NCBI RefSeq assembly: GCF_019649055.1
Contig: NW_026570266.1
Coordinates: 930,001 to 994,000, forward strand
Length of the DNA stretch: 64,000 bases
Reading direction: 5' to 3'
From: Paramacrobiotus metropolitanus
Lineage: Eukaryota > Tardigrada > Eutardigrada > Parachela > Macrobiotidae
In this document: piece by piece, positions 32,260-46,100 of the stretch
How positions within the stretch are numbered: the first letter of the stretch is position 1
Layout: the number at the start of each line of letters is the position of its first letter
Notes under the pieces: generated by a model
What the model saw: the letters and a program-made list of their open reading frames with translations, nothing else
Database searches by the model: none
What the model was told of the DNA's origin: nothing
Position numbers and translations under genes: made by a program

Positions 32260-33596
32260 CGGCGCGAACACGTCCGCTGCAGTTAACTGGAACGTTTTTA
32301 CCGTATTCATTCCACCGTCGCAACCAAAACGGTAACACCGCTCCAATGAGAGTGCCAAGGTAAGAATGAAAATAAACCATAGAGGCACGGTTATGCTGGT
32401 GGCATGGCAGCTGCCGCTGGCATCACTTATTCGACGTACCGTCTTCCCCTTCGGCAGGCGGGGTCGCCGCCGGGGTAGCTGGCTGGCTGCTGGCTTTTTT
32501 CGGTCCGTGGTGCGGATACGGTCATGGTTGCGGGTGTCGCTTACACGTTGTCATACAATCTTATCGATCCGTAAGACAACGTGTGCGACATCTGCTACCA
32601 AGATAACCCGAAAACAACGAAAAACATCGTAACGTAAATTTGGGAATGAGTATGACCGGTATGTCTGTTGGGAAATTTAGAAAAACGGAAGAAGGGGAAC
32701 AACTAGCTAGAAAAAGCGTCGGCGATTTCTTTATATATACAGATAGGCATTCTGAACCTTACAACACAACGCTTTGTTTGTTCACAGATGTGATCATTAA
32801 TTGAGTTCGCTCGGCTTCTTCTGAATGGAACGTACATAGTTCTGGTTACAGTCAAAATGAACGTCGATACTTAACATGTAATCGTCGTAACCTGAGATAT
32901 TTTAGCATTGGTCAAATTATGAGAAAACAAACATTATGAATTAGTCAACAGCCAGTACCGTTCTTTCACTATAAGTACCCTGGTACAGTAGTCTGCATCA
33001 GCATTTAACCGTCCCATGACCAAGAATAATGGAACCGGCGAAACTGGTGCTGTCATGCTTTCAGTGTTGACAAAAATGGATATGACTAAATCCGGACAGA
33101 AACCACGGTTGGTCGTCCTTAGGATAACTCAGAGAACGACTCATTTGATCAAGGAAGATCTGTGAAACTCGATAAGGAGCGATATCTTGTATCCAGAGAT
33201 GTTAAACAATAATAAACTGAGTATATCATTACAGTAATTTTGGTTGCCGTGAAACTGTCGGGTGTTCCACATATTAATATGGTGGCTTTACAAGCCACGC
33301 ATGGATGAATAATGGCTTCTGACTCTTAACTCTAAAATAAATCCTAACCAAAACCACGTTAGTAGAATTTTCCTGACATTATTCAAAATTTTTGTTAAAT
33401 CTCTGAATTTCATCTCGAAGAACGACAAAGTGCCTTTAAATTAGATTTAGTTGAAATCTGTCGGACGATGTGTAGTTTTTTATACGAATGTATCGAGATG
33501 CACCGTACCATTTTCGCTTCCCTGAAATCGCAAATCTTTCCGACAGTTTGTATTACTGCCCGTAGCCGAGTACTCGTAGATAGACCGCATTTAAAT

Positions 33597-34010
33597 AAAC
33601 ACTATGCTATTATCAGCATCAAAAAATTAATACACTCATTATTATAGCAATACTGGGCATATAATTTTTTTGGACTAGCAGTAAAGATTCTTCTGGATTT
33701 GTCCCGCATAGGCCCTTTAGCCACTACTCTACGATCGCTAGCTCAACTTCTAACAACATTAGCCGGCTCCGTAGAGCCGCTTATTGCATCAATGGCAGTT
33801 TTTTGTTGGCCTTTATTTATTTGCGAATGATGCTATTAGTTATTAGCTACAAAAAATTAATAGCAACAATGCCGATAATAACTTTTATTGAGATGTAGTA
33901 GTTAGTCCAGTGCGTAAGGAAGTTCCTTGCCACTACTCTACGATCGCTCTTATTTCTAAAAACTTTAGCGAGAGCCGCTTATTGCATTAATGGCAGTTTT
34001 TTCTTGACAG
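33597..34010. repeat. two decayed tandem blocks of about 200 bp
   Basis: Both blocks contain, in order, ATGCTATTA..CAAAAAATTAATA, CCACTACTCTACGATCGCT, and AGAGCCGCTTATTGCAT followed by AATGGCAGTTTTTT. The first runs from about 33602 and the second from about 33828. A related TTCTACGATCGC string occurs near 41819. Confidence 0.55.
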
Positions 34011-34310
34011 CTTTTGCTGGTTTGTCAAGCTGTAATTACGCGCGTCTATAAGAAAATGCGATGGATAGTAGGATATTTAAGCAACATTTTCTCCATTAGT
34101 CGCCGAGTTTTTTCGCATAACCAATGCGGAGCACAGTGAATCCCTTCCCGACATAATAATCAGACGAAAATACCAAACCAGCCATTTCTCACTACACTAC
34201 TGCCGGCAAGAATCGCGGAGCAAGAGCAGAACAAAACCAGAAAAACATTTTGGAGATTTTTTCTACAAAAAAATAATCCACGCCGTAATACGCTGTCCCA
34301 TTCCTTCTCT

Positions 34311-35938
34311 TTACGAGGCGTGCGGGTGGTGGTTGTGGTGGAGATGCGCGTCGGAGTCGCGGCGGATGTGGGCGGGGATCTTGTTGCAGAAGGTGATGAG
34401 CTTGAGATGCTCGTGCTCAATGTGCCCGCCGACGAAATCCTCCATGCTGATGTCCAGCGCCACGGGCGTCAGCCATTCGCGCGGTAAACAGCGCTGCAGG
34501 AAGGGCAGCCGGGCCGACATGTTGGCCACCCGGTTGATCCACGCTGGCACTTCCTGGCCGCACAGGACGCGTCCTAACATTAACGCATATTATGTTAACA
34601 TAATTTCGCAGCTAATTAATCACGAGCTGAATTATTACTTCACTACGAGTACTGCTGGTAGTTCTCGGATCGTACGCGTTCAGTTTTTAATCACGCTGAA
34701 CTAAAAAACAATTTTATCAGATTTTTATTTAATTTCTCTCGAGCTTTCAATTTTTCCATTCACGAAATTTAAATAAAATTATTAAATTTAAAAACTGGAC
34801 AGTGTGAAAAAAAGACAAAATAAGGCACTTTGTAATCTTATTGTAGTAAATCGTTTACTGCTCTTCACTAAGACAATGAATCACTCAAGAGTCAAGTGAG
34901 CGCTCAAAAATACTGTTCAGGAAAATGAAAATCTATGACTTCGCTCGGTATATCGCACGCATGTGAAGTAAAATGTAAATCAAGCGGTGAGTCAGAAACT
35001 TAAAAGTTTGGCTGCTAAAGTAACCCTTCCAAATCACCATTTCAAACTGTTCGAGGGTAATTATTTGCAACTGTTGTTCATATTTATTTTCCGCACAATT
35101 GTTGTTTATAATATTCATTTTTTGTATACTTATTTACTGCACTTGTCACTTGTGTCACTGATTCATTGTTCCACCGAATACGAAAAAGTGCGGACGGAAT
35201 AGTAAACATTCTATACACAAACATACATTTAAAAACACGAAAAATCTCCAAGAATTAGCCATAATAATTATGAAAATTAATGATGCGGTTTTAATGCAAT
35301 TATCAGCGTTTTTTTTCAGAAGAAAATACAAAAATCAAATCGCAATAGCTGCAAAGTTTCACTGAGCATTAACAGCCAGTAAATAAAAAAAAATTAATAT
35401 CATGCAACTGTGAGATCATCCGCTTATGTTATCTTAATGAATTTATTCTCACAGCCTTTCATAATATGCATAATTAATTAGCCATGAATAATACAAAGAG
35501 TTTCAATGAATTGTTTCTCGACAAGTACTGCACAACTCCTGCTAAATGAGATAATTCCCAAATTCCGTCAGTCCGCGGAATTCCCCTGTACTCACCCAGG
35601 TGGTCGGAGAAATGGTTGCAATTGCGGGTGACCAGATGGTAGGAATTCCCGTGCCACTCCTGCGACAAATGATGCATCATCTCATCCACATCCCGCTCCG
35701 AGAAGTCCGTATAGCCCAGCAGAATCGTCTCCTTGTAGCGAAAATTCGGTCCCAGTTCATCAATGTCTTTGGGGATCTTCTCGAACAGTCCACTAAAGGC
35801 GAACGGATGCCCACCGTACCCGAACTCCTTCCCGTATACTTCAATCCCGGAATGATAGAACCCCACACCCAGATTGTACGTGTAGTTATTCGTCCAGTAC
35901 AGATCGTAGATGTGCACGTAAACCGGAGAACGGGCCAT
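34311..35938 (-). CDS. DESI2: PPPDE-family deSUMOylating isopeptidase (DESI2-like)
   Basis: Exons are 35596-35938 and 34311-34573 (phase 1; donor CTGG|GTGAGT, acceptor ATGTTAG), giving 201 aa. Family members are papain-fold cysteine proteases that remove SUMO (and, for DESI2, ubiquitin) from substrates in cytosol and nucleus. The catalytic histidine is in GFYHSGIEVYG (about residue 29) and the catalytic cysteine in RNCNHFSDHLG (about residue 107). The family blocks YGGHPFAFSG and PAWINRVANM followed by CLPREWLTP are present in order. The first ATG before the conserved VYVHIYDLYW strand was chosen; an in-frame ATG 16 codons upstream is possible. The C-terminus is a histidine-rich tail (DAHLHHNHHPHAS) not typical of the family. 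The 1.02-kb intron separates the catalytic cysteine region from the WINR block. Confidence 0.92.
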
Positions 35939-37164
35939 GGAGACGCAAAAAACAACACAGCGCAGACGGCCACTCCCCGTTAACAATACAGCACAGTCGC
36001 TACAGAGTACAGATTATCACGGTAAACACGGCGAGATTAACGAGTGAGATTCGTTCGAGATCAGTTTTGGACAGGATGTGCGGCGCACGCGGTGGGAATG
36101 GGAAGTGCAGAACAAGGGAATAAAACGGCAAAAACTATACTGGCTAAAAGATCAGTATCGAGGGAAGCAGCAGCGGGGAAAGTTGATCCAGACGGGGCTG
36201 TGCTGTATCGATTGACAGCGCAATCTCCGTTGCTCTGCTTCCTGTTGAGCAACGCACAGTCACACACATCGCCACAGCAATATTGATATTCCCCCCATAT
36301 AAAGTATTAAACCACACACTCCACTCCACCGCTACATGGCCCTGTGGATCAACAAACACGGGAACAAGGCAGTGCTCGACGGCGGTGGATGGGTGCTGTT
36401 GGCCAGTTAAGATGAGATTAATTACCTCTGTTCACTCGCTGTTGAGTTGCTAAAATGCCTGCCAGTGTGCAGATGCGTGGGACGGATTAGCACACGGTCG
36501 ATTTATTGCGGCGTCGGTTCCAATTCCAGCGGAAATTCCATCGCGGCAGTTACACTGTACAAGAAATCGCCAAGACGCTTGGGCGCCCAAGCGGCCAAGC
36601 CTATACACTGTACACTGCAATTAGATTTCTTCTTGGACAATAAATTTATTTATAATTTAAACTTTAATATTTTAGATGAATTGTGTGAGAAATATATTTA
36701 ACTAATAACTAATTGATTATTGGCCACTGCACACGAATCTGGGGTCTTTTCCAGTCCACAGTAGAGCGGTGGAAATGGAAAGCCGTAGATGGAACTCCCA
36801 TTGCACGGTTATCGGCCTAGTTGGCATCAGCCGAATGAATCGGGGGAGTGAAAACTGAAGCCAAAAATTGGCAGTCGATAAAAATTAAAAACCGCAGTTC
36901 ATATTTTGGTTTCCTTCGTTTCCGGGTTTGTTTCCTCCTGAACGCGGGGTAACTTTATCGACAGCTGAAATCGCAACCTGTATTTAATCCGTATAATCTG
37001 TGGTGTTTTAATTTGTTGTCCAAATGCTTTCGGACCTGCGTCTGCTCATTTCTGCGCTCTGCAATTTATGAACATTTTCCAGTTTTTGTGACTTTCTTTA
37101 CAAAATTCGGATCCATCGTCTGTTTCGGTTATTTGACTGGATGCGTTAGTATATTGTCAGAAAA
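35939..37164. other. divergent promoter region between DESI2 and AP2B1
   Basis: The two housekeeping genes are transcribed away from each other. No TATA box was recognised near either start. A 16-bp perfect palindrome (GCTTGGGCGCCCAAGC, 36577-36592) lies in the middle. Confidence 0.5.
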
Positions 37165-40100
37165 ATGTCGGACGCCAAGTATTTTACCACGACGAAGAAG
37201 GGTGGGTTGCGGAATTTCCGTTTTTCGAGCTCACTGTTTTGTGTTGGCAGTTTTTCGACGGTTTTCCACATTTTCCGTGTTTTCAGGCGAGATCTTCGAG
37301 CTGAAGAGCGAGCTCAACAGCGACAAGAAGGAGAAGCGTCGGGAGGCGGTGAAAAAAGTGATCGCCAGTATGACCGTGGGCAAAGATGTCAGGTAAGCGC
37401 GGAAATAACAGAAAACTGACAAATTGAAAAATGATAGTGTGCTGCAAATGTGTTGATGTGGAAATCTGCAGTGCTTTATTTCCGGATGTGATCAACTGTA
37501 TGCAGACGGATAATTTGGAGCTGAAGAAGCTGGTGTATTTGTACCTTATTAATTACGCCAAAACCCAGCCGGATCTGGCCATTCTGGCTGTCAACACATT
37601 CGTTAAGGTAAACTATAAACAGAAAAATTTTGAAAAAAAGCGCAAGAATTCCCAGAAAAAAATATTTTGGTCGGATTACGATATTATGCATTAACTTTTC
37701 AATAAATTTTTTTAAAATAACTGCTTAGTAATTTTTTAATGTTCGAGTCGAAGAAAATATTACTACTTATACTAAGTCAAAATGAATATTCGACAGGCTT
37801 AATTCTGGAAGTCAGTGTGTGGCAAAGCCGTTTGTGTTGCAATCTGGCGACAATCGTAGTGCAGTGGAAAGACAGCATTTTATTAGATTGGGAAATAAAC
37901 TGAATTTCAGCCAGTTACAATGAATTTCCGGTGTAATCATGTGAATTAATATGAGCAGGTGCATGTTCACTTTTTTTAATCGATTAATTTATTAATTATT
38001 TTCATTTATTGGTTTTTTAATTAAGGCTATTCCGCAGTTAAGGATTGTCAATCGGTCTTTGTAAATTCTAAAGAATTTTTTTGCGTATTTTTGTTAGAGG
38101 AATGTTGTTGTCTGTGATAGGACTGCGATGATCCGAATCCGCTGATCCGCGCCTTGGCGGTGCGGACGATGGGCTGCATCCGCGTGGACAAGATCACGGA
38201 GTATCTGTGTGATCCGCTGCGCAAGTGCCTGAAGGACGAGGATCCCTATGTGCGCAAGACGGCGGCGGTCTGCGTGGCCAAACTGTACGACATCAACCCC
38301 ACGCTGGCCGAGGACCAGGGCTTCCTGGAGGCCCTCAAGGATCTCCTCTCCGACTCCAATCCCATGGTTAGTACTCACACCATGCTTTCTCTCCCGTACA
38401 TACGCATTAGAACGCTGAGTCAGTATCCAGTGTACGATTAAATTTTGAAATTTATTTATAGTTATTTTGTATGAATTAACTCAGTTTATACGAACTGTTT
38501 TATTTATGCAATTTTCGGTTTATTTTTATACAATTTATGTAATTATTTTATTTAATTCGATTCAGTATCTATATTTTTCATATGTTAATTCAGTTTATAT
38601 TCAGTTGATTCGCTTCAGTTTTTCTCGTATATGGAACGGCGTCAGCTAAATTATGGATAAGTCGTTCTAGTCTGTAGATGTATATAATTTGACAGGCGAT
38701 TGTAGTGCGTTGGCGGTTGGCTCAGTCCAGAAGTATCCCAATGATTATACAGTGTAGGCAAACAATATTGATAATAAAATGAGGGTTGCTGTTTCTTATG
38801 GTTAGTGGTTATTGGTGAATAATTTTTGTTTGATTAATGGCCATTTTGTTATTTGTGTGCGTAGTTGTGATGGTGGATTGCGTTGGTGTGATACGATCGT
38901 TCTTCTGGAAAAATGCGAGAATTTGTACACGAACTGGTGGCATTTGGTTTATTATCATCTGTAGGCTAGACGCCGTTGGAGATGATAACGTTTCACAAAA
39001 CACATTTTCTGCGGATATTCTGAAAAAATTACCCTAGTCTGTCTATTTACTGAATGGATTTAGTTGGATGTAGGTTTAACCGTTTATGAATTAGGAACTG
39101 AATTTTTTTCCGTTTAAAACATCCGGCAAGGGTTAATCAAAGCACAGATAATACTTTGATGGCGTAGGTTTGAGTAGTATTATCAGTGGACGCTGAAGGA
39201 TATTGGAAATTATGTTCAGATTGAGACTGCATGGAAAATGTCTGATTTTTGCCAAACAGGTGGTAGCCAACGCCGTGGCGGCGCTGGGCGAGGTCAACGA
39301 GACCTCCCCGCATCCCATCATCGACATGAACACGGCCATGGTCAATAAACTGCTGACAGCCCTCAACGAGTGCACCGAGTGGGGCCAGGTCTTCATTCTG
39401 GACTGCGTGGCCAACTACACGCCCACCGACGAACGCGAAGCACAAGGGTAAGAATTCATTAAGGAATAATTTATCTTCGAGAAAAAAGTGCGCCGTTTTC
39501 CATGCGCTGAAGCTTGACCGTCAGTTTTGTTTCTTTGGATAAAATTCGGTGTTAATAAAAAAATTTCTGAGCGTTTTCGCTTTGCATATTCAGTGTAGGC
39601 TGTCTGGTTTTATAGCCAGCTGTACCGTATTAAGGGTTATGAGGAAGTGTTGCAGCCATCGTTCTACGATTGTGGTGTTATTTGTATATAGTGAGACGGG
39701 TTACGGAGAGTGTGTAGTTAATTGTTGGCAGTTTGATGTGGGAATTTAATGGGAAACAGTCTGTTTATGTCATAATCACCTGGCTCTGGTAGAAATAATT
39801 AAATCATTTACTGGTATGATAATCATAATTAAATCATTAATAAATCATTTAATTAAACGAAAGTGCTATGCGCCCGGAAAAATTCCGGGCGCATAGTTAA
39901 TTTGCTATGCGCCCGGAAAATTTCCTGGCACGTAGTTAAGTTGGTCCAGTGTCCGAGAAAAAGAAAGACCACCTGGCACCGGCCTCGGGTTTTATCAGAC
40001 GCAAGGGTCACAAGCGGCCAGAACACCAACCGAGCCTCCAGTCAAGCATATGTCTAAAAGAAGGAGAACAATCGGTGATTTTCCGCAATCACAGCCCTCA

Positions 40101-43100
40101 TCTAACCAACCAGAAAAGGTGATGCTGCAGGGAGAACATCAGCTGCAAACAGTCAAACGAGTAGGTGAGAAATGGGCAATTTGTCGGTGGATATACTTTA
40201 CCTCAGCAAACTGGCTACCCTTTGATGTCCGCGTTCTCGATGTCATCTGCTACCTCTGTCGCAGTTTGCTCAAAATAACAAATTAACTGGCCTCCTTGCA
40301 CTTGGATGGGTAATTATGCCACCGGCAATATCGTTGTGCAGCAAGTACGAGCGGACTTAATGAATGGGGCGACACTAATTCAACCACTTTATGATCCAGG
40401 ACACCACTTTGCCACCCTAAAGACGTGTTGGGTACCGGAACCGAAGGTTACGATCTTATATAGATTCTCTTGGATGGGAGCTTACAGATTGGACAACGCT
40501 GCAAGCTTGATGCTTATGCAGCCAAGGGGAATTAAGAAATGCGAATGATCTTCCATCTTTTCCCCGGCAAGCACCGGGTTCGAGCAACTGTGGTGCATAC
40601 TCGGCGGCATTTACAGTTGATCATGTAATGTCAAAAACACCCGTCGAAACCGCAAACTATGCCGACGAAGTTCAGTTCAGAGGCTGGTTGAACGAAATTA
40701 TTCAAACCGAAAAATTAACGAAGCCACCCAGGAAACGGGGCCCGAATAGCCACGAGAAAACAGAGCGCCGACAAGCGGTTGTGGTGACCACCAGCGAAAG
40801 AGAGAAAATTCGCAAACGACGAAACATATCTCAGATAATGCGATTGGATGAGAAGGATGGAATCCCGATCATAGCCTAAATGTTACAACTAATAATAAAT
40901 TGTTTTCAAATCCATGAAGCCTTAATTAAACCACGAATGCGTTCAGCTCAATACGAAATCAACTGTATTGAGAATTGCAAAAGTGCCAATGTACTGCTAC
41001 GAATGTGCGGTTATTTAACTAATAAAATTTGTGAACTTTCGCAAGCGAAAAGCGATGGCAATTAGGGCAAACAAAATTACGCGGACGAATTTCCGGGCGC
41101 ATAGCAAAATAACTACGCGCCAGGAAATTTTCCGGGCGCATAGCAAATTAACTATGCGCCCGGAATTTTCCGGGCGCATAGAAACGACCTTAATTAAATA
41201 TGGAAATACTAATAATTAAATGATAAATCAAGAAATCAATCTGGAAATAATTAAATCATTTACTGGTATGACAATCATAAGAAAATCATTAATAAATCAT
41301 TTAATTAAATATGGAAGTAATAATTATTTATTAATAATTGAATGATAAATCATTAAATCAGTCTGGAAATAATTCAATCATCAAATTCCTTCCATTGTCT
41401 GGTCTCCTGTTAAATAACTCTCGGTTATTGCTGTAATCTGGCGGTATTCGAACAGGATTTGCGAGCGTGTGTCGCCGCGTCTGGCGCACGCCAACGCCGC
41501 CGTGGTGCTGTCGGCGGTCAAGGTGCTGATGAAGCTGATGGAGATGCTGCCGGCGGAATCCGGGGAATTCGTTGCCTCCTTGTCCAAGAAACTCGCGCCG
41601 CCGCTGGTCACCCTCCTCTCCGCCGAACCGGAAATCCAATACGTCGCCCTGCGCAACATCAACCTCATCGTCCAGAAAAAGTACGCTATTATATATATAT
41701 TGGAGGGTGTTTTCTTATTGCCGCTTTTATAAAGGTGGTAAAAAAAGTTGGATTTTGTGCAATTTTTTCAACGTTTTAGTGGTACAAGATTGTCAGAGTG
41801 TCACTACTGTAGTCACTCTTCTACGATCGCCCTACGCATGTTCTCCAGAAAACATACGAGATTCTGTAAAAACGATTTATATTTGTGTAAAAAAATTTAA
41901 TTTGAAAAATCTAGATTAGTTGTTGTATTAAAAATTAGTTAGAATCATATCAAATTTGTTTTGTGTTATATTTTACAGCGAAATCAAACAACCAGCAGAA
42001 CTCAAACCTTTTTAACAAGTATTTTCATTTCTACAAATTCTGTTTACTGCAAATTTTTCATTTTGTTTTTTATTTTTTCATTTTCATGTTACATTGTTTT
42101 CTTTTTCCCTGCGAGGTTCAGTTTGGTGGAACGGGACAATTTTTTGATAGCCAGTAACGCAATTTCGTATGTTTATTAATTTACTGCATATTTGTTCTTT
42201 GTGAGGTATTATTTCTGTGTAGGCCGGACATTCTGCAGCACGAAATGAAGGTCTTCTTCGTCAAATACAATGATCCCATCTACGTCAAACTGGAGAAGCT
42301 GGACATTATGATCCGCCTGGCCTCCCCGGCCAACATCGCCCAGGTGCTGGCCGAACTGAAGGAGTACGCCACGGAAGTGGACATTGATTTTGTCCGCAAA
42401 TCAGGTCCGATTTTTTTCTTGCATTATTTTTAAATACAAAAATAAGCATTATTTTTAAATACAAAAATAATTAACGGCGATTATATTAATAGTACGGGCC
42501 ATCGGTCGGTGCGCCATTAAAGTGGAACAGTCGGCGGAACGCTGCGTCAGCACGCTGCTGGACCTCATCCAGACCAAGGTCAACTATGTCGTCCAGGAAG
42601 CCATTGTCGTCATAAAGGTGAGATCAGTTTTTTTCCATGGAATATTTCGCTGTTTATATGCTTACCGCTCATTTTAATGTGCTCATTTTACAGTATTTTT
42701 GTACCGGTAAATTTATCAGATTTTTCTCTGCGATTGGTACTTTCGTTGATCAGTTTTTCAAAAGAGCAAACGGGAATTTCTGTAGGATATTTTCCGGAAA
42801 TACCCCAACAAATATGAGAGTATCATCTCCACATTGTGCGAAAATCTGGACACGTTGGATGAACCGGATGCCAAGTAAGCAGAACAGTGTTGCTCGATTT
42901 TTAATGGAAGTAATAATAATTTTTAATTGTTTAGTAATTTTAAATGATTTGCTTTAGTTTGCTTTTAAATGATTTGATTTTAGTGAACAATATTTAACGT
43001 TAATTTTCCTTTGATTTAATTGGTGATTAAATTTAAAAATATTTATACAGGGATGGACCTTTATGCCAGGACGGCAACAGTTTAAATGATTGATTTTAAA

Positions 43101-46100
43101 ATTATTAAATTAATATTATAATGATGAATTCATATCCTCTACTACTTTAAATTAATTCAGCGTTTTTTTGCGATGTATAAATTCGTAATTTTGTTTTAAA
43201 ACCAGGCCAGTGTAGTGATTAGTTTGATTGTGTAGGGCGTCGATGATCTGGATTATCGGTGAATACGCGGAGCGCATTGAGAACGCCAACGAGCTGCTGG
43301 AGTCCTTCCTGGAGGGCTTCGCCGACGAGAACAGCCAGGTGCAGCTGCAGCTGCTGACCGGCATCGTCAAGCTCTTCCTGAAGCGGCCCACCGACACGCA
43401 GGATCTGGTGCAGAAGGTGCTGACCCTGGCCACCCAGGAGAGCGACAATCCCGATCTGCGCGATCGCGGCTATATTTACTGGCGGTTGCTGTCCACCGAT
43501 CCGGTCATTGCCAAACAGGTCCGTATTTTTTCGGATAATATTTTTTCTGGAAATTGCTTTATTCTGTGCGTCGTGTTTAAAAGTGATAGGCAATTAGTAT
43601 AAAAAACTTTTGAAGTGTGCTTGTACTTACTGAATTAGTTTATTTTTTGGTTCTAATCAATTTTTCTGGTACTTACACCGTTTGAGGTCGTGAAAATGAG
43701 ATGATTTGCTGATATCAGATGAAGAAATGCAGTGATTTGTTGGAGCTGTTAAGCATTTTACGTTTTTATCAGAATTAGTACAGAGAAAAAAATTTTTTCC
43801 AGAACATTTTTAATTTCAGAACTTTTTTTAAAGCAATTCCAAAACATTGTCATTTTTTAACTGCCTGAGTGAAATTAAGTAGTTGGTTAGTTAAACCGCG
43901 CACATATGAACGCATCGTAGTGTAGTGACTCCACTAGTGGTGACATGGCGGGTACTAAGTACTAACTGACCAGGTGGTTCGCGTCGTTGAGATTAAAATT
44001 GCACGCTGCAGTTACATAAGATTTGTAGTATATTTTTGCTGTCAAATGCTGTATTGAAAATCCTTTAATTTTGAATTTTTTTTAGTAAACTAGCGTGGCA
44101 CGTAATATGCTAGCGTGGCACGTATATGCTAGCTCAAACGATCTGCAGACATGTAAATTAAAATTGACATTGAATTGGGAAAATTAAAATGGAGATGGAA
44201 TGTGCTGGTTGCGGTAGGTGGTGTTGGCGGAGAAGCCGTTGATCTCGGAGGAGACGGACTGTCTGGAGCCGACGTTATTGGACGAGCTGTGCTGCCACAT
44301 CGGCACCCTGGCCTCCGTGTACCACAAACCGCCGACGGCCTTCATCGAGGGCCGCACAGCCATCACCCGCAAATCCCTGCCGGCCCGCGTGGCCTCCACC
44401 AACGGCGGCCAGAGCCCGGGCGACGCCGGGGCCTCCCCGCAGCGCCCCTCGGTCATTCCCAACCAGGATTCCCTCATCGGTGACCTCCTTAGTCTGGACC
44501 TGGGTTCACCCGCTGGACCGCCGTCTATGGGCGGCTTCGCCATGGGCGTGGGGGTGCCCAGTGGCCCCACGGGGGCGCAGGGGCTCCTGGATGCCGATCT
44601 GGACAGTCTGGTACGTTGGGACAGATTTCGTCGTGATTTGTAGAATTAACTATCATTTAATATGAATAAACAGCCGTTTTATTATTTATTTTATTGGTGT
44701 GTAAATAATTTTTCTCTGCATTTATTTTTTGTTGTTGCTTGAAAAAAAGGAGTTAATTTGATTGTACGAAGAGAATTTTAATCCGTTTTCTTTTCTATAG
44801 TTAGAATAATTTGATTGTACGAAGAGAATTTTAATCCGTTTTCTTTTCTATAGTTAGAATAATTTGATTGTACGAAGAGAATTTTAATCCGTTTTCTTTT
44901 CTATAGTTAGAATTGACTTTTGTTAGAAATGGAACGTATCTGTAAAAGTACTTTTACCGTAAGCGTGTTGCACGTGGTGCAATCGTAGTGTATGGGTTTA
45001 CTGAGTTCCGGTACAGACAGAGCGTTGAACGTCTTTCGTACTGATAAAAAAGTAAACGTTTTAAAGTATTGTTTTTGATATCTGGTTTGTTTTTCTGATG
45101 AACGGGGCGAAGGTGTTTAGAAAGGTGAAATCAGCCAGCAGTGATTCAAGATAATTTGAATTTTATAACAGCTGTTTTGTACAAACGTATGAGATGAATA
45201 AATCGTTAATACAAGGCATGATTTTGCTATATTGATTTGTTTTCTTGTTTCGTTAAAACGTATTCGGTTTTTGGTTTGGCGCTGACGTTTTCTCTTATGC
45301 ATGTGAACTTGCAGAAAAATGTGTGTTAATTTTACAACGGGAAGATAATATTTACCAGAATTTCAAACGGCGCGAGTTCCTGTTGATAACTTACTCCGTG
45401 ATTCGACGTTTCTGTGTGTGTTTGACAGCTGGGACCGTCGGAGCCGTCGAGTGACCCGATGAGCGGCAGTTTAGGTGGCGCCAGCAGTCAGATGGGCGGA
45501 TTCGGCGGCGGCAGTGGAGGGCTGGCGGATCTGGTGGGATTCGGCGGCGGTGGACACACCGGACCCGCTGGCAGTGCCGGACTGCTGGGCGACATCTTCG
45601 GATTGGCGCCCGGTGCGCCCTACGTGGCGCCCAAACAGGTGAGCCAACAAATTTATTTTAATACGAAATTAATGTTTATTTGCAATCGAAATTCAGTGCG
45701 GTCTGTAACGCGTTTTTGCTATCTTGGTAATGTGAGAAATTTTTTAATAACTTAATTTTTAATAGAACCAGTCGATTCTTTGTATTTTATACGAATTGTA
45801 AAACTGACCACAGGGATTTGCCAGGATTTCCGTTTGATTATTTACTATTTGATTTTATTTATTGAAATTCATTCTGGCATTGGACATTTTTTTACTGTTT
45901 TGTTCATACAGCAAATTCTTTGTTTATTTCCCAGCGAAGCCAATCAAGGGATCCCTAATTTATAAAATTATAGAATTGACCAAACACGGGTTAGCCGAAA
46001 TTTCCTTGCAATTTATTTTTATTTAAGTATTATTTATTTTCTTGAAATTTATTCCGCCTTTGGGCGCTTTTTTGCTGTTTTGATAGTGTGAAAAAATTTT

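Larger units (their letters stand above)
29126..34310. other. gene-poor spacer of 5.2 kb
   Basis: No open frame here has convincing coding features. Contents that can be named are an old repeat copy at about 30330-30610 (relative of 21710-22450), a run of ACTATACGG steps near 30755-30785, the palindrome ATGCGCATTGCGCAT near 31345, a perfect 14-bp hairpin at 32201-32259, and decayed tandem blocks at 33597-34010. Confidence 0.5.

Noticed and set aside
32366-32632. Basic 88-codon plus-strand frame
   Set aside because: Arg-rich composition from skewed DNA, no motif and no flanking signals.
44755-44913. CRISPR-like array
   Set aside because: The units are directly adjacent with no spacers, and the DNA is an intron of an animal gene.
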